Origin: Strigamia acuminata
Lineage: Eukaryota; Arthropoda; Chilopoda; Geophilomorpha; Linotaeniidae
NCBI GenBank assembly: GCA_949358305.1
Contig: OX442320.1
Span: 1,986,501-2,050,500 of the forward strand
DNA: 64,000 bases
Direction of reading: 5' to 3'
Part shown: piece by piece, positions 11,201 through 23,200 of the stretch
Position numbering within the stretch: position 1 is the stretch's first letter
Layout of the letters: the number at the start of each line of letters is the position of its first letter
Position numbers and translations under genes: made by a program
Notes under the pieces: model-generated
Seen by the model: only the letters and a program-made list of their open reading frames with translations
The model's database searches: none
What the model was told of the DNA's origin: nothing

Positions 11201-13636
11201 TTGACCAAATTTAGTAAATCGATCAAATTAAATAAAATCATATTCAATTGTTTTGTTTCTCAACCGATTGCTCGCGATATTGCTAAAGTTCCGTTGACGC
11301 GCCACGTGCCAAAGAAGACGACGCAGCCGCCTTGGTCCTCCACTCTTTTGCGCTCATCCTCGCGAGACGGCCGGTGCGGCGTGACAATGTCCTTAATTCG
11401 ACCTTTATCGATGAGAAAAGCTTGCGAATCGCCGACCCAGGCTATGTGCAAGGCGTCCTCCTGAATCACAGCGCATATGGCGGTGCATCCGCATTTCAGA
11501 TTCTAAAATGTGAACAAAAAGAACGTTTTGAGAATAACAACAAGAACAATATTTTCACACTTTTCTCAACATTTACTTCTCGTTTGCACTTCTCTAAGAA
11601 AAGGTCATCGGTTTTCTTAAAGCCATCTTTCACAGCCGTGTGAATATCCGCACTATAATTCGGGTGACGAACTATGTGGTGGTGTAAATGCGCCGAAGCG
11701 TAACTTGCTGCTTCGGTTCCAGCGTGACCGTCGAAAATGGCAAAAAAACCTTGAGGACTTTCACCCTTTAAATTTCAAAACATTTAACAAATAAATATAT
11801 ATATATACAAAAGTTTACAATTTTTATATTCTATTCGTATTTACTTCTAGACCAAAAAACATATTTAAATCCGGGATGAGTACGTGTCGGTCCTCCATTC
11901 GACGACGGGTGTTTTTGACGGCGCAAGTGGACACGGGCCACGACCTCTGTATTTCGGTCGTAAAAATCGGATTCTTTTGCCAAAAATCGCAAATTTCGTG
12001 CAATTTGTGACGAACAACCTCTTGCAGTTTGTTCGCATCGAGAACTAAATTTGTAAATGCAATTTTAAACTCCACATATTTCCCTACTCCGTTCGAACTC
12101 GCAAAGACGAATGAATACCAGGAATAGTGTGCGTTTCTCCATTCTCTTGCAGTTGGCACCCGCTCAAATCCGCCAACTTGAGTTCGTCACGAGTAACGCG
12201 AGCGAGGGCGGCCGCCAACAACTGAGGGCATTGACTAGAAACAAAAAGAAGAAAAAAAAAATATAAACTTTTTAAAAAATAATTCAATTTTTTTTCCAGA
12301 TATGTAAGAGTTGTTCCATTAAAATCTATTCTATATATAATTTTTCAAAAAAAAATTTTTTTTTGAAATGTGACTCATGCGATGCATTAAAAAAATGTGC
12401 AAAAATCATAACACATGTTAAGCCGTTAAAATCGTTATTCGTATCTCGGTCAACAAACTGATAAAGAGGAAAAATGAAGTTTTCAAATTTAAGCAATTAA
12501 AAAAGAAAAAGGGAAATTGAAATCGGATGAGAAAAATTGACACCATTAGCGAGCAATAATACTTGATGGACATTTTTCCGGCTCATTTCACCAAATATCA
12601 CGGCTAAAATCACGCCAAATCTCGACTTAATTCTAATCAATTCTTCACATACAGAACCTATGTTTGAATATGATTGAATTTATATATACACATATATATT
12701 ATATGAATGAATATTTTCCAGTTAACATAACAGGTAATTTCGCTTCTTATCGTCGCCATCTAACTACTTCACCGGCCATACGAAGAGAATTAAATAATGT
12801 GGAAAGAAAAAAAAGAAAAAAAAAAGAGTGAGTCATGAAATTACACGATGATATCAACTCGAGCCTAATTTTAACAACGGGGAAATTGAGCAATCGTTAT
12901 TTAAGTGTTAAGGAATAAAATAAATAAGAAAAAGTCGTTGAAATGTTCGTTCGTTCGTTCGCTCGGATCATAACCGTCCCTCGGTGGCGCACATTTTTAA
13001 ATAGATTTTTCAATGATTCACTCGCAACATTTTTTTAAGTTCGAAAATAGTTTCGGAATGAGTTTCTTGATCCACATATTCGAGCAGGACCCACCAAATA
13101 GTTTTCACTCGCAAAATCAACACGCTAGGCCTAATTCGTTAGCACTCGTTTATTTACTTGGATAACGTCTACTCGCAATTGCACTGAGTCACGCGGTGGG
13201 AATTCACAAATATCCGTTGATGACTAAACCTCAGCAAAAAAATCGAAAAAAAAAAATCGAAAAAAAATCAAAAATAAAAGAAATAAAAAGATTTTTTTTA
13301 AAAAAAATATGTTTGAATTAGTTTCTCGTTGTTCGGAGTGATTAGTAAGAGTTAGCGGCGAAGAGTAGGCCTAAAATGGCTACGCCTTGCCTCGCCTCGC
13401 CGCGCCTGGCCTCGCCGCGCCTGGCGTTGGTCGGCTCGATGAACTTACTGCGAGTAAAGATATTGGAGAGCGTAATCTGTCACTTCACCGTCGAAATCGC
13501 TTTCGTTCACGTAGCAACTGCTTGAACGCAGCTGTATGCCGTCGTCTTCGACGGAAATCACTTGTCCTTTGTTCTTGCTAAATTCCTCGAAAAACTTCAA
13601 TTCCGGAGAATTCGCGGTGCCGGTTCCTTCAGCCAT
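8229..13636 (-). CDS. PP2C-type phosphatase of the PPM1E/F (POPX) group with long low-complexity tail
   Basis: Metal-dependent Ser/Thr phosphatase of the PPM1E/PPM1F group, whose members dephosphorylate PAK and CaMK kinases. The start ATG is at 13634-13636 (MAEGTGTANSPELKFFEEF), followed by a 1.2 kb intron (13448 down to about 12236). The PP2C core comes in small exons: NTRRRMEDRHVLIPDLN, GFFAIFDGHAGTEAA (metal Asp), CGCTAICAVI, IAWVGDSQAFLI, NGTLAISRAIGD, FLIMACDGLWDV (metal Asp) and QRGSSDNITIIVIFLRD. All expected metal-binding Asp/Asn positions are present. The last exon (about 10930 to 8229) adds roughly 900 residues rich in S, T, P, A and E. It contains DIDIDIDIKIEPEP, runs of TTTTTTTTTT, TSTSTSTS and VGVGVGVG, and is much more GC-rich than its surroundings. 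Human PPM1E has only a modest tail. Family firm; PPM1E versus PPM1F not resolved. Confidence 0.88.
12236..13448 (-). other. Large first intron of the phosphatase gene
   Basis: The donor is GTAAGT at 13448-13443 (minus strand) and the acceptor precedes the exon reading SQCPQLLAAALARVTRDELK. The intron is AT-rich with poly-A and poly-T runs. I find no convincing gene or RNA in it. Confidence 0.6.
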
Positions 13637-13995
13637 CACTGACCACTCGCGATGCGATACGAAAGGAGACTGAAGTGAAAATTCGGGCCGCGTATCAGAT
13701 CCACTCGCTCGCTCGCTCGCTCCAAGGTCAAAACTCGAGTGTGCGAGTGTGCAATCGTATCGCAGCGCCGTATCGCAGCGACGCGCGGTGGCCGGAGCGC
13801 CAACTACACCGCAGACCAGACTAGCGGTAGGCAGAAAACAGCATTTTCGAGCAAATTATTCGGCAAATTTATTAGTCCGTATTATATTATAGAGAAACAA
13901 TCACATTAAGCTACCTCTCGACATTTTGTTTTCGTCACATATTTACATAATGTTCATGAAAAGAAATGAGTTATGCGTAAACAAATCAAATCAAA
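13637..13995. promoter_or_regulatory. Short spacer upstream of the phosphatase
   Basis: About 360 bp between the phosphatase start and the stop of the next minus-strand gene. It holds GC-rich, CGCTCGCTCG-type sequence at 13705-13720 and GCGAGTGTGCGAGTGTGC-like repeats, fitting a CpG-rich promoter for the phosphatase. No defined factor site is claimed. Confidence 0.45.
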
Positions 13996-15893
13996 TCACT
14001 CTTCCGGTATCCGAGTTATCACGTAAGAATATTTGTACGATTCGTCCATTGTCTGCTCATCCATCGACCTAATATATTAAATTAAATAAAATAAAATTAA
14101 ATTAAATTTGGAGTGAATAGAATTGAATAGAAAACCGTTTTCTTCTGTGATCCAAGTATTTTTGAGCGTCTCGAAGTAGCTGTACCATTTCTTGCTTCTA
14201 CATATGAATGAAATGAAATGTTATTAATTAATTAATTATGTTATTAATTAATTCTGTTATTAGTGTACCTCTAATCGAATAGCCAGCCTCTCGAAAGCAT
14301 CTAGGTAGACATCGGCTGCTTCAAAAGTCCTCGGCATGTTTTTGAGAATAGTCATAATGTCGGGCATTCCACAGTTGATGGCTTCTTCGCGCGGGTTCCC
14401 GTTGTTCAATTCGTCCGAATTGTTGCTTTGACTTTCGCGGTCCCTGTCCCTGTCCCTGTCTCTGTCCCTTATTTCCCTATCCCTCTCCTTTTCCCTTTCT
14501 CGATCCCTGTCGCGCTCCAAACAGTCGTTGAAAAAGCTGTCGGTTTCCGGCACGGCTCCGGACTCTTCCTCGACGATCGAGAGCGCTTTGTACTCGGGAA
14601 AAATATTGGCGTAAGACGGCGTGCGCCGGTGAATCAAAATCTTTCCGTCCTTCGGTCCGTACGTGAGTGGCGGGATCTGGCAGTCCGGCATCCGGTGTTC
14701 TAGCGATTCAAATTCGGCGAAGTCTAAATTATTGCCGCCTGCTTTCTGCAAAAGTAAAAGCAAACGCAACAACATTTGTATTTCGTTCAAATTCAGAGCT
14801 AGATTTAGAGAGAGTTTAATGAATCTACGAATATTAATAACCTGATCGTTTCGGCGACCGACCGCCCGGTGGCGCCATCAATGACGACATCATTGGAAGC
14901 AGGGCTAGTAGGTTTTGTTTTGTCCAATTTCGAAACTGTGGCTGGAGTCTTTCGGTTCTTGCCGGTTTTTCATTTCGTATTACACAGAACTTGCCAGCTC
15001 TGCCAACAATGACATCACCATTAAAATTAGTATTAACAAATAAATAATTAATTAATACATTAATTAATTAATTTCGCTAGTAACATAGCCTCAATGAATA
15101 AGGTTTCGTTTTTAACTATTATGAAAAAATTAATTAATAAAATTAATTAATTAAGTACCGGTAATTAATTAATTAATTAATGTACCTGTCGTGAGACTAG
15201 CTTAGCCTCGATGAACACCTTGGACGCTAAACTGTTACGAAACTGCTATTAGGTGAGATTAATCAATTGAAATCAGTTTGCAATTTGCAAGAACAAAGAT
15301 TAATTGAATTGATTGCTTAATTGAATTGATTGCTTAATTGATTGATTGAGACTAGACTACTTTTATATCATAATAGAGACATTTCGAAGAATGAAAAGAA
15401 AAGAGAAGAGAAGAGAAGAGAAGAGAAATTAAAATTACGCTAATAGCCGAAGACATGAGACTGAAAGCCTTCTGCACTTGATAGACGGCGAGGAAGACGA
15501 ACAACATGAGTGCGGCTGCGCTGCCCACGTTGCCAGCTGAACCCAAATCCGGAACGACGACGACGAGAATCTGTTCGGCGATCGCTACGAATTGCATAAA
15601 TGCGGACGGCCGATAAGTTTTCACCACGTTCGGGGTGAAAAAACGATGCGTTTTCGACGTGACCGCACTTTTCCGCCTGCAAACATTCACAATTGCAATG
15701 CGTCAGAATAAATAAATTAATTAATTAATTAATTAATTACCGGCAATTAATATTTTTCAAAAAAAAAATACTCTTTAACATTGTTTTACCTGTGGCTTTT
15801 GTATTCTGAATTGATATAACAGATTATTACGGTTGAAACGACGAGAAATATAACGAGAAGAACCGTCATGCGCGGCCAGCGCAATTTGGCCAT
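13996..15893 (-). CDS. Two-pass membrane protein, unrecognised family (paralogue of the gene at 16303-18618)
   Basis: I do not recognise this family. The start ATG at 15891-15893 gives MAKLRWPRMTVLLVIFLVVS followed by TVIICYINSEYKS, an amino-terminal membrane anchor. The next exon (15676 down to about 15440) carries a short segment (FTPNVVKTYRPSAFMQFV) and a second hydrophobic stretch (GSAAALMLFVFLAVYQVQKA). Later exons give a charged tail with an RD/RE repeat (DRDRDRDRDRDRES-like, near 14500-14440), then the conserved block CGMPDIMTILKNMP, ADVYLDAFERLA and KQEMVQLLRDAQKYLDHRRK. The carboxy terminus SYKYSYVITRIPEE ends with TGA at 13996-13998. The tail block, exon boundaries and both membrane segments match the divergently transcribed neighbour, so the two are paralogues. 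Exons between 15440 and 14800 are tentative. Confidence 0.7.
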
Positions 15894-16302
15894 CGGTTCA
15901 TGGAGACGGTGTCGGTCCACCCAATTCTGGTAATGGCAGCTTCAGCGCTAGCCATTGGACGACGATTGAATTCCATCCAATTTCAACGCCATTTTCATTT
16001 TTGCAGTCTAGCAACAATCCCGACGAACGTTATTACACATGGCGCCATGTTGAGCGCGAACACTGGTGGCGGCACCGTGCAACGCATTTGAAAACAACAG
16101 CCGGCTGGAACGAACGAGTGTTTCTTTCCTATTGTTTGATCGAATCCGAGTCAACTTGAAATATGTACGTCCAATGTGCATCCACCTAAAATGATCTCTT
16201 TCCACGCGTTTTGCTTTCCAAGGACGAGGATGATCTGAATTTAATTCTCCTCCACATTCAAATTGCGCGTTGCGCCATGAGTGGTCTCACCGATGACCAT
16301 CA
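15894..16302. promoter_or_regulatory. Shared divergent promoter region of the paralogous membrane-protein pair
   Basis: The two start codons face away from each other with 409 bp between them. The interval has no other open gene and holds a palindromic-looking segment GCGCCATGTTGAGCGCG near 16040 and TTGGCCAT / CCATTGGAC boxes near 15885 and 15952. A bidirectional promoter is inferred from the geometry; no transcription start was observed. Confidence 0.5.
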
Positions 16303-18618
16303 ATGAAGGACACACGATTTTTCGCCCTCTTTTTACTCCTGGCTTTGATTAGTCCTATTCTGTTCTACCACTGCAATTATTTCGACTTTTCTACGAGGTG
16401 AGTACCCCATTCATTCAAATTCACACGTTTCGTTTGCGTTTGGGACCGACTCAAATCAAATCGTTTGTTTGTTTGCTTCCGCTCAGTGTGCACAAGGTGA
16501 GGTCGTTTGCGCAGCTGTTTGCCGGTCAAGACTCGGGGTCGTCGTCGCCGTCGCCGGCCAACGATGAGGACGCGGGCGGCGATCCGAATCGAGCGGCGTA
16601 CAGGCCGGAAGCCGTGGTCAAGTCCTGCAACTTACAAAGTAGTCACTGTTTACCCAATGCGAGCATTTCGGAATTTCTAGCGCAGCAGTGCTCACGCATT
16701 CATGTGTATTTACCGATAGAAGACAAAGACTTGATCGTCGACAGCAAACAACTGCGAGCGAGTCAGAGTCAGAGTCAGAGTCCTAGCCCGAGCCCGAAGC
16801 AGAACACGAACATGAACCCGCAGCGACGTTTGAATTGCGCCAACAAGAAAAACGAGCAGGGCGACGGAGGCGACGGAAGCGACGGAAGCGACGGATCGGA
16901 CGTGACTAGCACCGAATACCACCTGGACAAGACGCGAAACAGGCCGATCGTGTCGGAGAAGGAGGACGGACGCGTGGCGAGCACCTACGACAAGCTGATC
17001 GCGGACATTCCGAGCTCTTTCCCGGCCATTTTGGACGAGGGCGGCGAAAACCCGAGGCAGACGGCCGAGGTGGTTTCGAAGAAGCGCAAGAAGAGGCGGC
17101 GGGGACGCGACAATAAGCGCAGACATCACCAGAAGCGCAACCGCAACCAACGACGGAGTCCGCGCAGGCGAAACATGCAGCAGGAAGAAGAGCCACGAAG
17201 AGAGACGGAGGTGCAGCTGGTGCTGGACGACGTGCGCGACGAGTTGGACTTAGAGATGGACATGGACGCGGACATGGACATGGACGTGGAGGAAGCGGGT
17301 CAAGACGAGGGCGATGGACCTCTGGGTGAGGACGGTTTCGACGACATGGAGGTGGGCGAGGTGTTGCTGCAGTTGGGACGGGCGATCAAGAAGACGGCCG
17401 TGGTGATGAGCAACCACGCAGTTCAGTATCCCAAAGGTAAAATTTGAATTGAACGATTTAAATTACCTTATTTGATTGAAATATTGTGCAGATGTGTGCG
17501 TCGTCATTGTGTTTGTTCTCCTATTGATCAAACTGGCAACTTGGCTCAGTGGAGGATACCGACAAGCCAGGAGAAACGTGAGTGCAAACGCAATTGATAA
17601 TATAATATAATTTAATTTAAATTAAATTAATTTAAATTATTGTAGCTGGTTCCTTTGGCCACGAGCGTGCCTCTGCTGTCTACTTCGGCTTCCCGCGCAA
17701 CTTCGTTCAGCGAAGGCGGTCTCAAGCCGACGCTGCAGACGTCTTTCACTTGCATTCCTCAAACGATGGAGTCGATCAGGTTAATAAATTTTAAATTTTA
17801 AATTTTCAAATGAATTTATTAAATTTCGTGAAATTGTGTTGTGTTGTAGGCACTTGTTACCGGCAGAAAGTCAACCCGTGATCCCGCGAGGATTGCTGAA
17901 GACGGGCTTCGGCTACCAAACGGCGTCAGACACGTGCAACTTAAGGGGTATTCCAGACACTTTCACCATTCTGAAGAATATGCCAGCTGACATTGACGTA
18001 GCCGACATCTACTTGGATACTTTTCGTAGGATGGCATTACAAGCAGGGGTTAGAGTACTCTATAATCTGACCAATCAATCGTGGGCTGGAAAACTTAATT
18101 GTTTGTTCGTCGAATCGAAATTGTCTTGTTAGTTTTTGGTCAGATTATAAATTGTAGGCCTCTGTTGTGTTTCATAAGCTATGAAATGTAGTGAAATGAA
18201 ATGGTGTAGGCTGTAGGGGTTACGATACGATTGTTTAGTTGTGGCATTTATTGTAGAAATGGAATGGACAATGGTGTGGGTTTTTGCTCAAATTGAAATT
18301 TCATTGAAATTATTCAATCCTTTTCCTTTGTCAATGTTTCAATTTCAATGTTTCAAACTTTTTTCTAGAAAATGAAGACGGCCAACTTGCTGAAGGAGAG
18401 TCAGTTGTTTCTTGAGTATCGTCGCAACTCCTACCTCAAGTAAGGTAGAAGCTAGATTTCTATCTCAAGTAATCTATTTAAAGCTTGCTTTGCTTTGCTT
18501 TGCTTTGCTTTGCGTCCACAGAAATAACTTACCGCAAAATCAACAAAACGATTCATCCTCTCGCGTTATACCTACGGACTCTGTGTTGGCAAATATAAGT
18601 ACTGACTCTCAAAACTAA
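16303..18618 (+). CDS. Two-pass membrane protein, unrecognised family (paralogue of the gene at 13996-15893)
   Basis: Unrecognised family; seven exons fit well: 16303-16398, 16487-17436, 17492-17577, 17646-17779, 17850-18048, 18369-18439 and 18522-18618. Exon 1 encodes a hydrophobic anchor (MKDTRFFALFLLLALISPIL). Exon 2 is a long segment, probably lumenal or extracellular, with CNLQSSHCLPNASISEF (paired cysteines and one NAS glycosylation site). It also has an SQSQSQSPSPSPKQN run, a very basic stretch (KKRKKRRRGRDNKRRHHQKR) and an acidic one (MDMDADMDMDVEE). Exon 3 is the second membrane segment (CVVIVFVLLLIKLATW). Exon 5 holds the shared motif GIPDTFTILKNMP with ADIYLDTFRRMA, and exon 6 KTANLLKESQLFLEYRR. 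The sequence ends ANISTDSQN. Exon 2 is far longer than in the paralogue, so the loop has diverged. The start was chosen because it gives the anchor and a good donor. Confidence 0.75.
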
Positions 18619-20238
18619 TTGTTAATTAATGCAGCAGTTTGAAACGAAAGAAAAAAAGAAAGAAATTTGTTCAATTTGAAATTATTTTGTAATGATGGTG
18701 ACAAATACTGTGCAATAAAACGCTTCTAATTTTACAATATACAATACAATACAATACAATACAATACAAAATACAAATTATGGTAAACATTTTGTTCATT
18801 TTGTCATCATCTTTTTGTTCGAATGTGCAATACACCGATTGCACTACTAACAAGTAAGCTACTCGTAATTAGCTATTCAAAGCGTATGAAATTGCAATTG
18901 ATGTCTGTTGGAATACGATATTCGGACGAGATCCTGCCGACAACGAGACTACTTGTATTGAAAGAAAGAAAGGAAGAAAGAAAGAAGATAAGATAGCTTT
19001 TTAAAACATTTCTCTCTCTCATCGTGTACAAGCCAGACATCTACCTCTTGTGTCATGACATCTAACTCGCGAGTCAATCATAAAATCAACCAGTTGCGGC
19101 CAAATCCTGAGTGAATCACTGGCGAGCACTTCTACATCATCTTACTTGTTAGATCTTCAAGAATGTCACCTAAGACTGTTAACACGTGATTTTTTTTTGT
19201 GTGTGTACAACTTTATGTCAACTCTGGTCATTTTTCGCCAATCATTTCGCCATCTTCAATTTTTCAAATATCACTTTAAGGCCCATTTCGTTGGCTAAAA
19301 ATGAATTTATTTTGCCAACTTCCTATTCCGTCTAACGGCCACTGTTTACGTAATATTGGAGTATAAGATATTATCTGATACATTTCATTGCATGTGGCAT
19401 TGTGAATTGTGAATTGCGAATTGTGAATTGTGAATTGGGATGAACTCGTCGTTTTTCTCCTTCCTACGGAGAATGTGATTTTCCATTTAAGAAGTTAAAC
19501 TGTGCAGATTAAAGTCATATTACTGGCCATTAAAGTCATAATTTAAAATTTTTAAAAAAAAAAACATAATTTCAGTTCCATGACTAGTGTGATGATTGTT
19601 TAATGCCAACTTCAGACAACAACCAAGAAATAAGATACTAAACTTGTAAGTACTATACAATTTCATTGAAAACAAAACAATCAATAACAAACAAATGTTA
19701 ATCAGAACGCAAAATAAGGTTTGCTAGGTGCATTATGCTTCTGGGCTTCTGACTTTGCAAAGTTTAGAATGGACAGTATAAATATGACTAGAGCAGTTTT
19801 TGAAGTGGTTTGTGTTATTTCCGAAACATACGAATAGATCAATTCAATTAGCAACTAAACCACATGTGAGCCAAAAAATACAAACGAAACCAAAAGCAGA
19901 CACAAAAAAGAAAAGAAAAGAAAACAAGGAAATATTGTGCACACATTCTTTTGTTTTTGTTGTCTTTAGAGACAATTCAAATATAGTACATGTAGAAAGG
20001 CCGACTAAATATTATCACGTCAATATTGCCTTCTGCCAACAAAAATTGCACGTATTTAATATACAATTTGGAAGAAGTGCATTTGAATAAATGAGTTGAA
20101 ATTGCAATCAAATTGCAATCGCAGTGAGACTGACTCCGTGACGTACAGTACACTGGCGGATTGATGCGATGCAGTACTTGTAGAGCACTCACTCCATGTG
20201 CATCTACAGACACGGGCAAACATTAGCAATGAGATAGA
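18619..20238. other. Intergenic region between the membrane-protein gene and the WSCD-like gene
   Basis: The two genes converge here. The 1.6 kb is AT-rich with small tandem runs (ACAAT at 18738-18768, GAAA at 18957-18990, TGTGAATTG at 19400-19438). I see no supported gene; both 3' UTRs must lie in it. Confidence 0.6.
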
Positions 20239-23200
20239 TCATAAGGACGGCAACATTGAGTCGATAAAATCGATCATTTGTGTTGGATAACCGCTAGAGT
20301 AGAGTTTGAGCGCCGTTTCAAACACTTGCTGATAGCGCTGGATGGCCGACTTCATGTCTTTGTCGTAGGGATCGAAATTCGAAGGTCTCTTTTTGCGCTT
20401 GTAGATTCCCTCTTTGTTGCGCAGCACACATTGCATCGTCCGCTCCGGAATGGAGATTCGAAAAAAATTGAGTAACTGACCAAGCTCAATCTCAACGTTG
20501 CTCGTAAAATTCTCGTAGCGAATCACGTGCAACGGACCGGCAAATTTCAACCAATCTAAATTCGTTTCCAACCACGACCGGCTTTTCCCGTTCACGAAAG
20601 CCTTCCACACTACAAAAAACGAAAGAAGAATTTACTATAAAAGCTAAATTTACTGCTATTTCAAACACTGTATTATTTGATTTGATTTGATTTGATTTGA
20701 TTTGATTTGATTTGATTTACCTTTTCCTTCTTTATTCCTGTATTTATCTATCGAGGCGTGTCCGATGTGGCCGCCACCTTGTCGATTGAATTCCGCCAAG
20801 ATGGCAGGCACGGGATCACGGACAATGAGAACGGCGCGCGAGAAATTTTGTCGGATGTTGATTCCCCATTCGTGAGTTTTCACCAATAACACGGACCCAT
20901 TGACAACGCTCTCGCCTGGAAAACCATGTCGCAGTAACGCATAGTCGGTATAAATGCTGCCCGTGTACAAGCCTAAAACAAAATCCAAATTAGTGCAAAG
21001 GAAAGTATACGGTACGACGTACATCTTCAGCTTTGCGCCGTATACTTTCTTTTGCATTTACAGTTTGACACCTTCTGTACTAGTAGTAGAGTGTTTATGC
21101 GATTACATGTCTTGTGGACATGTACCTCCGGCTTTTCGTGTGACTGCAGCAAAGTGCAGTCACAAGTTGTAGAAAATATTAAGGAATTAACCAATACAGC
21201 ACTTGAGAGTAGATGTACAAGTAGAACAACACCTGGATAGCTAACCAACAGGAAATATCGTCGAACCAAGTATCATTCACTTCCTGTTCACAGTTTGACA
21301 TGTGCACGTCTGGACTGGATGCATTTCAATGTTGTCAATCTTGTCATTGTGTACCTAACGCATAGCAAATGGTTGTGCAGCGCGTACGGTTGACTTTGAC
21401 ACAGGCCCACAAGCCTAGCTTAGCCTAGCTTAGCCTAGCTTAGCACAGCGTAGCAACCGTGTAGCGAAAATCTTAGCAGCGGCTCTGCTAAGGGGCCCAT
21501 CAAATCAAGTATCAAGCCAACTTGCTTACGGGCCCATTGGATTGATTCTTGCTACCCCACTGGGACAGAGTTGATCATATTTGCAATACTTGATCTTTCA
21601 AAATAGTGCAAGTTCCTGCATTGAAAAAAAAATCTGTGTCAAAATAACTGACAAGTGAGAAGAGAACTGACCTTGCAGCATTTACTTGTACAAGGGCAAA
21701 TTTGCCAGAAAAAATTCATGAAATGAGATGTGGGCTAGAGAACGAAAGGAAGGGTGGATTGATAAAACATGAGTTTGAGTTGAGTATTGGTGGCGAGTCA
21801 GTGGACATCCATTCCAGAGTGCAGATGGTGAGTCTTGTCTTTCAATTTCAATGGCTCAAGTGAATTGTTAAGTTGCCAGCCAGGATCACACACAGGCACA
21901 GGGGTTTGGACAGGGTTTGGACAGGGTTTGGACAGGGGTTTGGACTTTGGGGTTCTTTATCGGGCCAGGTAAATGTACGAGACATTTTCTCTAAACCTGT
22001 CAAATAATTACAGTAAGTTTAAAAAATGTAGAGTGTATTTCAAGATGAAATCGATCGACATTTTACTTTTCATTTTACTTGTACTTGACAAATTTTACTT
22101 GACAACTTTGATTCAAGTGTAATTAGCAACGAGCAACTAAACCCTGATATACATCCTGGTCGCTCTTGATTGGCTCTTGGTACTGTATGTTGCATTTTTG
22201 GTTCGGGTTTTGCTTTTGGTTTTTCTACCAAAAACCGAGTCAAAAATGCAACATACGTCGTACCTAAAACATCTAACAAATCCAACCTCATTTGATAAAG
22301 AAAGAAATAAGAAATCAAAAAAGAAACCAATTTGGGATGGAAGGAAAGAAGGAAGGAAGGAAGGAAGGAAGGAAGGAATCACTTAAAATGTTTGCTACCA
22401 ACTTGTAGACAGCACGGTGCTACGCTACCTAGGTGATGTTACGCAATTAGTAATGACCATCATGACCACCGTTAGGTTATTTTCATGACTAATTGATCAC
22501 TTTTTTTTACATGTCTATTAGTTTTTTTTAGTTTTTAAAAACATTTTACACTACTACTAGTAGTACTGTACTTGGATTTAATTTAATACTGGATTAATTA
22601 ATTAATTAATCTGTTTGCAATCAAGAGAACTAACCTACCGGTATCATAGCTAGTTTCCTACAACCAATCTCCTCGTTGGATTGTTCATATTGGATTGTTG
22701 TTGTTGTAGGATCGTTGTTGCATGCAACCAATCATAAAACGTGATTCACACAAGAAAATTTGCTCAAACAACAAGTTTGGCTCTACTGTGTGATTGGTGT
22801 CTACTCTAGTGTTTCTCAAACTACAATAATATAATAAATAATCGTGTCGCGGAGCAGTATCATAATTTGTCCTAATGAGTTGCGAACCATAATCATTCAC
22901 TTGTCAGTTGTGAAAATTTGATGCAACTACCCCTCATAGGTAACTTGACAAACAAATTCAATTATTGATAACAGGAATGTGCCTACTGTAACTGTACCTG
23001 GGTAACCTGGTCGCGTAAAACTGTAAAACTTGAGCGGAAAGGGGTCGCGAGTGGAAAAAGTTTAAGAAAACTATTATTATTGATACGTCGTTTACTCGTT
23101 TTCGTTTGTTTCTCGGTTTATGTTTATCCAGCTCTTGTGATTGGTCGAACTAACATCATCTGATCAATCCAAAAGTGCCATATTAATGACTACCGTATGG

